Shown here piece by piece: positions 56,922 to 64,000 of a stretch of 64,000 bases of DNA. The notes under the pieces are model-generated. The model was not told the origin of the DNA, did not search any database, and saw only the letters and a program-made list of their open reading frames with translations. Positions within the stretch are counted from its first letter, which is position 1. The number at the start of each line of letters is the position of its first letter. The stretch covers positions 62,001-126,000 of the forward strand of contig JBCDMB010000001.1 of assembly GCA_038744685.1 (NCBI GenBank). The letters run 5' to 3'. Both the position numbers and the translations under genes were made by a program. The DNA is from Verrucomicrobiota bacterium. GTDB taxonomy: Bacteria > Verrucomicrobiota > Verrucomicrobiia > Opitutales > Puniceicoccaceae.

Positions 56922-57192
56922 ATACCAAATTTAAGAATGATCGACAGTTATGGTGCAGCTCGGAATCGAAGCAGCGCAAGGCGCGGGGATCGGATGCGTA
57001 TCGAGATACGCGCCGATCCCTGCAACGCCGCGAACTTCGATTCCGGGCGCATCCCCATGGGACGGGCGTGGGATGAGCCTGAGCTGCGTTTGCCCGATTG
57101 GCACGGGTCGCAGACCCGCCTCCAATCGGGCCGCCTTGCTCAGGCTCATCCCACATCCCGCCATAGCTATCGATCCTTCTTAAATTTGGTAT
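56922..57192. mobile_element. 271-bp MITE-like element with 32-bp terminal inverted repeats
   Basis: The left end (56922-56953, starting ATACCAAATTTAAGAA) matches the complement of the right end (57161-57192) at 29 of 32 positions. TAA lies directly outside both ends if the element is taken as 56923-57191, a possible target duplication. Inside are two large palindromes: CGGAATCGAAG (56961-56971) with CTTCGATTCCG (57035-57045), and the hairpin at 57070-57152. No transposase is encoded, so it would need one in trans. The right end lies 3 bp from the ATG of the next gene. Confidence 0.75.
57070..57152. repeat. Long near-perfect hairpin inside the MITE-like element
   Basis: GGGATGAGCCTGAGC (57070-57084) pairs perfectly with 57138-57152; inside it GCCCGATTGG (57092-57101) pairs perfectly with CCAATCGGGC (57122-57131), and GGGTC with GACCC at the tip. 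Such a structure would be very stable as RNA on either strand. Confidence 0.85.
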
Positions 57193-57195
57193 AAC

Positions 57196-58554
57196 ATGAA
57201 ACGAAGAGAATTTATCAATGCTTCAGCGACAGCAGCGGCCGGAACCTTTCTACTCCCTCGTTTTTCGATCGGTCAGCCTGGTCGATCGGCAAACTCGAAA
57301 GTCAATGTCGGCTGGATCGGAGTGGGTGGTATTGGACAATACGGTCTTCGACGCAGCCTGAACGAGAACATTGTCGCCGTTTGCGATGTGGATTGGCGGG
57401 CCAACCCGAGTGGCTTTGAAAAAAGGGCTGCTCTCAAGCACGCGCAGATGGTTCCCAACGCAAAGCGGTTCAACGATTTTCGCAGAATGCTGGATCAGAT
57501 GGGAGATGAGATCGATGCGGTTGCTATTTCGACTCCGGACCATACGCACTTTGCGATGGCTATGGACGCAATGCAGCGCGGGAAGCATGTCTTTGTCCAG
57601 AAACCGCTTGCGCACAGTGTCGATCAAGTGAGGACTCTTCAGGATGCGGCCAAAGAGTACCAAGTTAAGACCGTGATGGGTAATCAAGGGCACTGTTTCG
57701 AGGGCGCGCACCGGATTGTTGAGTGGGTCAAGAAGGGTATCGTTGGAGAGGTCGAGGAAGTGCACTGCTGGACAGATCGGCCTCGTTTGCCTTGGTTCGC
57801 CTTCAGACCACTGCCTGTCGAGACCGGGCCAGTGCCCGAGGATGTCGATTGGGACCTTTGGCAGGGCCCGGTGCCGGAAACCGAATTCAGTGATGATTAC
57901 ATGCCCTTACGGTGGCGGGCTTTTTGGAAGTACGGTTGCGGAGCGCTTGGAGATATCGGTTGTCACACCTTGGATGCTCCATTCTGGGCACTGGACCTCG
58001 GCTATCCGGATAAAGTTGAAATCGCAGAAATGGATCGTTGGGAAAACACCGATTATACACCGCGAGGTGCCCATGTGATTTATCATTTCCCTTCCAAAGG
58101 TGATCGTAAGGCGGTAAGGGTCCATTGGTATGAGGGCAAGTTTCGTCCAGACAAGTTGGAGGGGATGGACGAACTTCCCAAAAATGGGATGTATATGAAA
58201 GGCAGTAAAGAAACCATTTACCACGAGAATATACGTCCGGAATCTCCTCGTCTCTGGCCTTCTGAGCGGATGAGGGAGTATCGTGACGTGCTCAAGGAAA
58301 AGACAATTCCCCGCTCTCATACGGGCGACCCGCATACAGACCTGTGGTCGGCAATTCGTGGTGAAATTGATGAGTGCGGATCCAATTTTGATTATGCTGC
58401 TCCTTTGACTGAGACGGTGTTGCTGGGGAGCATGGCGATTCGTGCAAACGAGACGATTACCTGGGATTCCGAAACGATGGAATGCTCCAGCCCACTGGCT
58501 CAGCAATGGATTAAGGAGCCTGTCCGGGCAGGATGGGAGTACAGCCTCGAATGA
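57196..58554 (+). CDS. Tat-exported Gfo/Idh/MocA family oxidoreductase
   Basis: Oxidoreductase of 452 residues. The N-terminal [20 protein letters not shown] is a twin-arginine signal. Seen: [31 protein letters not shown] (Gln in place of Glu before the catalytic Lys), [11 protein letters not shown] and [15 protein letters not shown]. It is most like the protein at 9018, which shares the RSANSK-type segment after the signal, QKP and the closing EPVRAGW/QPVRRGW. The start codon lies 3 bp after the MITE-like element, with no clear ribosome site between, so the element supplies the leader. Its stop overlaps the SGNH gene start (ATGA). Confidence 0.91.
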   Translation: MKRREFINASATAAAGTFLLPRFSIGQPGRSANSKVNVGWIGVGGIGQYGLRRSLNENIVAVCDVDWRANPSGFEKRAALKHAQMVPNAKRFNDFRRMLDQMGDEIDAVAISTPDHTHFAMAMDAMQRGKHVFVQKPLAHSVDQVRTLQDAAKEYQVKTVMGNQGHCFEGAHRIVEWVKKGIVGEVEEVHCWTDRPRLPWFAFRPLPVETGPVPEDVDWDLWQGPVPETEFSDDYMPLRWRAFWKYGCGALGDIGCHTLDAPFWALDLGYPDKVEIAEMDRWENTDYTPRGAHVIYHFPSKGDRKAVRVHWYEGKFRPDKLEGMDELPKNGMYMKGSKETIYHENIRPESPRLWPSERMREYRDVLKEKTIPRSHTGDPHTDLWSAIRGEIDECGSNFDYAAPLTETVLLGSMAIRANETITWDSETMECSSPLAQQWIKEPVRAGWEYSLE

Positions 58555-60083
58555 GGCCCAGGAAGATTAAGGCTCTCATCAGTGTAGCTCTTTTGGTTTT
58601 TATTTGTACCGGGTCAGTCCGTGCGGAGCTCTGGTTGCCGAGTATATTTGGCGACCGCATGGTCCTGCAGCAGGGGCAGGTGAATCCGGTTTGGGGGAAA
58701 GCGAACCCGGGCGAGCTGATTACTGTCTTAATCGACGGACAGACTCTTGAGGTTGTTGCCGATGATCGTGGTGATTGGCGTGTCCAACTAGACCCAATGA
58801 GTGCCAGCTTCGACTCGCTGACTCTGACCATTCGGGCGTCAGAAGAGAGTGTTCGTTTCGAAGACGTCTTGATTGGTGAGGTGTGGTTCTGTTCAGGGCA
58901 GTCGAATATGGGCTGGAATGTGGCGTCGTCAAAGGACGCGGATCTGGAAATGCTTACTGCGAATTATCCCTATATCCGTTTATTTCAGGTTCCCAGAAAG
59001 GGCGCCGCGGAACCGCAGATTGATTTCGAAGCCAAGTGGGTCGCTTGCTCGGAGGAGACGGTGGGCTCTTTTTCCGCGGTCGGGTATTTTTTCGGTCGAA
59101 CTCTGTTTCAGGTGCTCGATGTTCCTGTTGGTCTGGTCGATAATGCTTGGGGAGGCTCGCCAATCGAATCCTGGATTCCTCGTGATGCCCTTGATTCATC
59201 GGGCGAGTATTCGGAAATGCTGGAAGATTGGGACAGGCGTTACGCAGAGTTCTCGGATGAAGCTTTTGCTCGAGAGATTGCGGAGTTCAGTGAATGGGTG
59301 GCTTCGGGGAAACCGCCCCCGCGCCGTTGGCGTCCAACAGACATTCGAACGGGTCGGCACCGGCCCGCCAATATTTGGAATGGAATGGTGCAACCGACGG
59401 TTGGGTATGGTTTGCGTGGGGTGATTTGGTATCAAGGGGAGAGTAACCTTCGAGATCCTGAGCAGTATCAATCGTTATTTCCCCTGTTCATTAAGAGCTT
59501 GCGCGAGCGATGGGGGCAGGGTGACTTTCCGTTCTACTGGGCGCAGCTCGCCGACTTTACAGCGGAGGTTGAGCAGCCTGGCAAGAGTAACTGGGCTGAA
59601 CTTCGGGAAGCGCAGTCGATGGCTCGGTCACTACCCGGAACAGGGGAGGTCATTACCTTTGATACAGGTGAGGGGCGCGACATCCATCCCAGAGACAAAC
59701 AAACGGTCTCGGCGCGACTGGTCCGCCATGCGTTGAGGAATGAATACGGAATCGAGATCCATGAAGAAAGTCCACGCTTTGAATCGATGCGAATCGATGA
59801 CGGCGCGGCAATCATCACATTTAAGAATATGAAGTATGGTCTCTATGCTTTTGATACAAAAGAGGTGCAGGGTTTCTCGATCGCTGGAGCGGACGGTAGA
59901 TTTGTCTGGGCCAACGGCGAGATTTTAAATTGGAAAACAGTCCGGGTTTGGTCTGATGAGGTGGATGTTCCCGTTGCTGTGCGATACGGTTGGGCGAATA
60001 ACCCTGCTATCAATCTTTATGATCGGGTAGGGCTGCCAGTCGCACCGTTTCGAACCGATGGTGAAGATCCGCCTTTAGATTGA
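58551..60083 (+). CDS. Secreted sialate O-acetylesterase-like SGNH hydrolase
   Basis: Carbohydrate esterase-type protein of 510 residues from ATG at 58551, overlapping the previous stop; a start at 58533 would add six residues inside the upstream gene. Signal peptide about 1-25. Features: [22 protein letters not shown], catalytic FCSGQSNM with Ser118, [11 protein letters not shown] and [10 protein letters not shown], all typical of the SASA/DUF303 group. These enzymes remove acetyl groups from sugars; the true substrate in algal glycan degradation is open. It is translationally coupled to the oxidoreductase and overlaps the opposing GH86 gene by 9 bp at the 3' ends. Confidence 0.9.
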   Translation: MRPRKIKALISVALLVFICTGSVRAELWLPSIFGDRMVLQQGQVNPVWGKANPGELITVLIDGQTLEVVADDRGDWRVQLDPMSASFDSLTLTIRASEESVRFEDVLIGEVWFCSGQSNMGWNVASSKDADLEMLTANYPYIRLFQVPRKGAAEPQIDFEAKWVACSEETVGSFSAVGYFFGRTLFQVLDVPVGLVDNAWGGSPIESWIPRDALDSSGEYSEMLEDWDRRYAEFSDEAFAREIAEFSEWVASGKPPPRRWRPTDIRTGRHRPANIWNGMVQPTVGYGLRGVIWYQGESNLRDPEQYQSLFPLFIKSLRERWGQGDFPFYWAQLADFTAEVEQPGKSNWAELREAQSMARSLPGTGEVITFDTGEGRDIHPRDKQTVSARLVRHALRNEYGIEIHEESPRFESMRIDDGAAIITFKNMKYGLYAFDTKEVQGFSIAGADGRFVWANGEILNWKTVRVWSDEVDVPVAVRYGWANNPAINLYDRVGLPVAPFRTDGEDPPLD

Positions 60084-62438
60084 ACCGCTCACCAAGACCA
60101 CCTTTGCAGAGGTTGCGACTGCGCCTGGCTCTTCGAATGAGACCTCAATGGTGTTGCTTGTCTTGAGCAGTGCGGGATCGTAATCGAATTCGAAATAATC
60201 GAAGAAACGTTGGGCGCCTTTGCTGTAGCTCAAGTCGAGGGATTGGCTCTCCACTCCGTTTAGCGAAACAGTCACGCCTTTTTCAAAACCATTGGGGCGA
60301 TGCACCCCAATACGAACCTTGCTGCTGAGAAGGTTTTTACTAAGTTCACTCTCGTCGATGGCGACTTCAAAAGTAACCGGCTGGTCCGCTCGAATAGCCG
60401 TTTCGGGTGCGTACCATGAGGTTTCGTTGTGAATAGTGTCCAGCCTAGGAGCATCCGAAAGCGTCAGTTCGACAATCTGGGTGACATCGACGCCTGCGTC
60501 TATCGAGGATAGGTCTTCGACTGGCTCGTCGATGAAGAGCATTTCTCCCTTTTCAAAGACGGGCTTGATTCGTCTGGCGGATTCGATCTGGATCCCCTCG
60601 GGGAGAGTGGTTTCGAGATTGATTCGCGCTCTTTGGTCGAACCGGTTGTTGAGGACGACGCGAAGAACGTTTCCGTCGAGAACAGCGAAGCTATAGATTT
60701 TGCGATGGTCTTCGGTTGAGGTTACCCGCTTGCCTTTGAAGTCTTCCCACAGGTCGATAAAATAGGCGTTCTTCGTCTTGTAGTATTCGCCGTCTTCATC
60801 CCGGTGGATGAATGATTCCATCGCATGGGGATCCCAGTGCATGTAAGTGAGGAGGAAAGGTACCGTGAGGTCGAAGTCCTGGGGTCGGTCGAGGAAGTTG
60901 ACGAGCATGTTGTTGACGTTCTTCACGTGAGTCCAAAAACCGATGTCGCCGTTGGGAGCGTTCAGCGTCCCGTACTCGGTTACCAGTATAGGCACCTCGT
61001 AATCGATCTTGGTCATGTGGGCCTTGAGCATGTCGAGGGTGCATTCGAGGTTTCCCTGTGCGTATCCGTCGCGGCCGTTCCATTGATCTCCGTAGGAGTT
61101 GTTGGAGGCGATTTCGTAAAAGTGGTGGGAGTAAAAATCCATCTTACCCTTGGTCAGGTCCATGAAGCGCTGCTGGTTCTTCCAGACCCGAAAATCGTTT
61201 CGGTGTGGCTGGATCCATGCGGACGCGGGACCTCCGACCTGAACATCCGGAAACTCGGCGCGGATGCCGTCGGCCATCGCGATGTGAAAGTCAGCCAGCT
61301 TGCCCCAACTGTCGTAGCCCTCCTGCCCGTGCCACATCCATTCGGACTGGATATCACTCTCGTTTTTTACCTCCCACCAGTCGGCAGTGCGGCCGCTGTC
61401 GCGCACCTGAGCTTTGAGGTACTCGACGGCCAGCTCGGTCGCAGCATCATAGTTTTCAGGTGTTCCACGGATGTTGGGAATTCCTTCGACGTCTGGTTCC
61501 ATGAAGGAGGGCCAGTTATCAAAGCACATGGCGAAGGTCATTTCGGGATCGACCCCCTTGAAGCGCCAGAACATGCCGACGTTGCGATCAAAGAAGGACA
61601 AGTCGGCATAACCTGGGCGGTCCGGGTCTTCGGTCAGATGGTCGAGCCGATCTGCTGCGCCGTAGCGATCCTCAAGAAGGGGTCCCAGCTTCTCGATCTG
61701 ACGGCCGGGGAGAAACCCTTTTCCAACGAAGTAGGGCTCTTTCCCGGACTGGTCCATGTTTGGACTGGCGTAGTAGCGGAAGTAACGGTCCCTCTGCAGT
61801 TCGGAGATACCATGAATAGCACGGTAGGCGGTTACATCCACGTGAACGTTTACATCGATGATTGGCTTGTCCAACCCGGGTGCGATGTAGAGACTTGGGT
61901 TGAAATCGACCGCGATACCCTCCCAGTTCACAAGCAAAACTTCATCAACCGTTCCCTCGCCGATGAATTCCATCCAGTAAGGCTCGCCCTCCTTGATACT
62001 CGCCAGAGCGGCTTCGATGACGAATCCACGGTCCGATTGCTGACTGATCTTTGCCTCGCGAAAGCCGTCGGTTTTCGAGGTGAAACTCACCTGCTTTATG
62101 CCGAGCAGGCCTTCGCCTTTCACTTGAAAGGAGCGGAAGGATTGTCGGTGGCGGGCTACTTCCAGAGGAACGGGAATATCCGCCTTTCCGTCGATCTTTA
62201 GAGGCCCTGTGAAGAACGCGACAGACATGAGTCGTTCGTATTGCGCGTTTACCTGAATATCGGTGGTGCTTGGATACTTCTCCTTCACCACCTCCATGAG
62301 GTGTTGGTGGTTCTCATACGCTTCTTTTCCGGCGCTTCCAAGTTGTTCAATAACCTCCGGGCTAAGGGCTCCGTTCGCTGAGAGGAAAAATACAGTGCTC
62401 GCGAGATTTGCGATAAGTAGCTTGGGGATCGGGATCAT
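60075..62438 (-). CDS. GH86 family beta-agarase/beta-porphyranase-like enzyme
   Basis: Secreted glycosidase of 787 residues with a signal peptide (about 1-23). An N-terminal beta-sandwich (about 75-185) leads to a TIM barrel with WWEVKNESD (Glu360, likely acid/base) and ILVTEYGTL (Glu488, likely nucleophile), then C-terminal beta-domains from about 570. The barrel motifs, FYSHHFYE and the overall length fit GH86, whose members are endo-acting on agarose or porphyran. With GH50, GH2 and several sulfatases in the window, a sulfated red-algal galactan is the likely target. The family call is from motifs only. It ends 9 bp inside the SGNH gene on the other strand; a sulfatase lies upstream on the same strand. 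Confidence 0.8.
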   Translation of the reverse strand: MIPIPKLLIANLASTVFFLSANGALSPEVIEQLGSAGKEAYENHQHLMEVVKEKYPSTTDIQVNAQYERLMSVAFFTGPLKIDGKADIPVPLEVARHRQSFRSFQVKGEGLLGIKQVSFTSKTDGFREAKISQQSDRGFVIEAALASIKEGEPYWMEFIGEGTVDEVLLVNWEGIAVDFNPSLYIAPGLDKPIIDVNVHVDVTAYRAIHGISELQRDRYFRYYASPNMDQSGKEPYFVGKGFLPGRQIEKLGPLLEDRYGAADRLDHLTEDPDRPGYADLSFFDRNVGMFWRFKGVDPEMTFAMCFDNWPSFMEPDVEGIPNIRGTPENYDAATELAVEYLKAQVRDSGRTADWWEVKNESDIQSEWMWHGQEGYDSWGKLADFHIAMADGIRAEFPDVQVGGPASAWIQPHRNDFRVWKNQQRFMDLTKGKMDFYSHHFYEIASNNSYGDQWNGRDGYAQGNLECTLDMLKAHMTKIDYEVPILVTEYGTLNAPNGDIGFWTHVKNVNNMLVNFLDRPQDFDLTVPFLLTYMHWDPHAMESFIHRDEDGEYYKTKNAYFIDLWEDFKGKRVTSTEDHRKIYSFAVLDGNVLRVVLNNRFDQRARINLETTLPEGIQIESARRIKPVFEKGEMLFIDEPVEDLSSIDAGVDVTQIVELTLSDAPRLDTIHNETSWYAPETAIRADQPVTFEVAIDESELSKNLLSSKVRIGVHRPNGFEKGVTVSLNGVESQSLDLSYSKGAQRFFDYFEFDYDPALLKTSNTIEVSFEEPGAVATSAKVVLVSGSI

Positions 62439-62547
62439 CAGGTTTTCGAAGGGAATCGAATTACTCGTGTAATTATGCGGCTTTGATAGAGTCTAGGTTA
62501 CTAAAGCGAGTGGCATGAGTTTAAGGTGCAATGTGGGTGCTTCGAAC

Positions 62548-62634
62548 GTAGCATCGGTCGTGAGACTGACGGTCCAAAGTGGCAGATGAAAACCGAAGAA
62601 CTGCGCGCTCATCCGCCTTATGGCGGGATGCTAC
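62548..62634. repeat. Degenerate palindromic (REP-like) repeat
   Basis: GTAGCAT (62548-62554) and ATGCTAC (62628-62634) bracket an 87-bp stretch with an inner hairpin CCGCC-TTAT-GGCGG (62613-62626). It lies in the 265-bp spacer between the right-edge sulfatase and the GH86 gene. No second copy was found in the window. Confidence 0.45.
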
Positions 62635-62703
62635 AAAATACTCCCGACAAACGCTTGAAACAGTGACATTCAGGCTACAGAGGCAATTCCAGTTTGTTCT
62701 CAT

Positions 62704-64000
62704 TTAGAGTGAAAGCTCTTTGTCGTCTGCGCCGGGCGCAAAATTGCTACGAACGATTTCGGTCCCGCTGCCGTCCTGTTTCCAGTCTACTTCAACACGT
62801 CCGTCTCCGATTACGATATCGAGTAGTTTTTCCCTCATCGCTTCAGCGATCCGGCGATATCTCGAATCAAAGGCGACGTTGTTCAATTCTTCGGGATCCC
62901 GTTGAAGATCGTAAAGAACGGGTTCCAACTGTTTGTAGGTGGCGTTCATCGCCCAGTTCATGTTCTCCCCACCCATCCTGTTGCGGGGACGGGACTTGAT
63001 AGAGAACATGTAATCCTGCGTACGGATGGTGGCACGTGGACCCGTCACGGCGTGGCTTTCCTTGATTACGTAGTCACGGCGAATATCACCAGAAACCACC
63101 TTGGCCAAATCGAAGCCGTCGAGGTATTCGAATTCAGGGCTATCTAAGTTCCCCCCTCCGGCAGCGATGATCGTTGGAGCAAGATCGACCAGCTCAGTCA
63201 ATTCGGTGACCACCTTACCGGCGGGGAATGTCTCTTTGTCTGACGACACAACGATCACTGGAGTAAGGGCATCGGTCTTCCAAGGAGCAAACTTGTAGAT
63301 GGCACCGTGTTCGTTGAGACGCCACCCGTGGTCGCCACAGACGTAGAGAATCATCCATTCCTGCCGTTGCGATTCACTGTATTCAATAAAGGCGTCGACG
63401 GCCTCGCCGATGAGAGCGTCGCCGTAGGCGCAGAACGCGTAATAATCCTGGACCATCTGTTGCTTGTCTTCCTCGCTGTAGTGATCGGAGGCGCTGCCTC
63501 TCACCAGTTTCTGAAGCTGCGGCGGGAGTTTATCAAATTCATCCGGATCCACTTCAGGGATCTCGTATCGTTTGTTTGCAAAGCGGTCGCGGAACGACTT
63601 GGGCGGGAGGACCGGAGTGTGCGGGAAGTCATATCCGATGTAGGCCATTAGGGGTCTCGATGGATCAACTCCCGTAAAAGACTGTGATCCGATCTTCATC
63701 TTTTTATCCTGGTTTTCGAGAAAGCGAATCAGTTGCTGGTTATAGACGCCATCGCGGGTTTCACCGCAGGGCAGGGGACTGACGCCACCGATGATTTCAC
63801 CGGATCCATACGCATGATCTTTCGGCGACTTGTACTTGCGGAGGATGTCGTATTTCTCGTCGATCGTGCGGTTGTGATCTTCGAGCCCCGGGACCTCATT
63901 GAGGAACGAAGCGGTCACTTCCCAGTCACCTTCGGGCGTCATGAACCATTCACCGCGACCTGGATTGGGGACCTTGACGCCATCGACTTCGGAGATGGTT
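62704..64000 (-). CDS. Sulfatase, 3' part (5' end outside window), iduronate-2-sulfatase-like
   Basis: The frame is open to the right edge: the last 58 bases encode TISEVDGVKVPNPGRGEWF before the first Met at 63942, so the start lies outside. The visible 432 residues are the C-terminal part of a sulfatase close to the one at 1155-3035: shared features are HTPVLPPKSFRDRF, DYYAFCAYGDALIGEAV, CGDHGWRLNEHG with the late metal site, VVSSDKE and the closing APGADDKELSL. The catalytic Cys motif is not in the window. The gene is upstream of GH86 on the same strand, with a 265-bp spacer. Confidence 0.93.
   Translation of the reverse strand, partial: TISEVDGVKVPNPGRGEWFMTPEGDWEVTASFLNEVPGLEDHNRTIDEKYDILRKYKSPKDHAYGSGEIIGGVSPLPCGETRDGVYNQQLIRFLENQDKKMKIGSQSFTGVDPSRPLMAYIGYDFPHTPVLPPKSFRDRFANKRYEIPEVDPDEFDKLPPQLQKLVRGSASDHYSEEDKQQMVQDYYAFCAYGDALIGEAVDAFIEYSESQRQEWMILYVCGDHGWRLNEHGAIYKFAPWKTDALTPVIVVSSDKETFPAGKVVTELTELVDLAPTIIAAGGGNLDSPEFEYLDGFDLAKVVSGDIRRDYVIKESHAVTGPRATIRTQDYMFSIKSRPRNRMGGENMNWAMNATYKQLEPVLYDLQRDPEELNNVAFDSRYRRIAEAMREKLLDIVIGDGRVEVDWKQDGSGTEIVRSNFAPGADDKELSL

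Larger units (their letters stand above)
56785..57195. other. Repeat-rich intergenic stretch
   Basis: No gene lies in these 411 bp. It holds an array of inverted repeats: TTCGGA with TCCGAA near 56820-56847, the hairpin at 56852-56881, TTTTGGT with ACCAAAA at 56895-56914, and the 271-bp element at 56922-57192. Open frames on both strands across the array are low-complexity by-products. Confidence 0.8.

Noticed and set aside
56809-57194. Several frames of 77-115 codons on both strands across the inverted-repeat region
   Set aside because: They mirror each other because of the palindromes and have no protein-like features.
60825-62201. Open frame of 458 codons on the plus strand opposite GH86
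   Set aside because: It is antisense to a clear GH86-like gene. The translation has no known motif or signal peptide; its length comes from the codon bias of the real gene.

Overview
The window reads as chromosomal DNA of a marine, polysaccharide-degrading member of the Verrucomicrobiota, most like the Opitutales/Coraliomargarita group. The reasons are a Verru_Chthon cassette protein A, PEP-CTERM surface proteins, Planctomycete/Verrucomicrobia-type cytochrome c/DUF1549/DUF1553 and DUF1501 proteins, many Cys-type sulfatases, many Tat-exported Gfo/Idh/MocA oxidoreductases, and no SusC/SusD pair. No rRNA, tRNA, CRISPR array, phage gene or transposase was seen. Species-level placement is inference.

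Layout. (1) 1-10.4 kb: three sulfatases in a row (the first cut by the window edge), a cytoplasmic Gfo/Idh/MocA enzyme, a secreted GH50 agarase-like enzyme, an AraC regulator and another oxidoreductase. (2) 10.4-11.7 kb: a secreted beta-propeller-like protein. (3) 11.9-20.6 kb, minus strand: ECF sigma factor, FecR-type anti-sigma factor with an outside discoidin domain, PSCyt1/DUF1549/DUF1553 protein, DUF1501 protein, and a membrane cytochrome c/LRR protein carrying the same discoidin domain. (4) 20.7-29.9 kb: a secreted protein with a nucleoside-hydrolase-like front, a cytoplasmic GH2, a sulfatase, an SSS transporter with a small membrane partner, and a Gfo/Idh/MocA-DUF1080 pair. (5) 29.9-41.1 kb: a 1655-residue multidomain secreted glycosidase-like protein, a second Ig-tailed sulfatase, an oxidoreductase, an oxidoreductase remnant, an enolase-superfamily enzyme and an AraC regulator. 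(6) 41.4-48.6 kb: a surface-protein island with two PEP-CTERM proteins around an apparently orphan Verru_Chthon A gene. (7) 49-56.8 kb: Gfo/Idh/MocA, a frameshifted DUF1080 gene, AraC, a sugar isomerase-like TIM barrel, a second Gfo/Idh/MocA, DUF6807 and a GH43-like protein. (8) 56.8-57.2 kb: inverted repeats and a 271-bp element with terminal inverted repeats. (9) 57.2-64 kb: oxidoreductase, SGNH esterase, GH86 and a sulfatase cut by the right edge.

How the genes fit together (inference). Secreted GH50 and GH86 enzymes together with sulfatases suggest use of a sulfated red-algal galactan (agar or porphyran). Oligosaccharides may enter through the SSS carrier and be finished by the cytoplasmic GH2. 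The Gfo/Idh/MocA, DUF1080 and AP-endonuclease-like TIM-barrel genes match the parts list of the oxidative 3-keto-glycoside cleavage route, which would be a second, non-hydrolytic way to open glycosidic bonds. The sigma/anti-sigma pair with a carbohydrate-binding-type outer domain is a plausible polysaccharide sensor.
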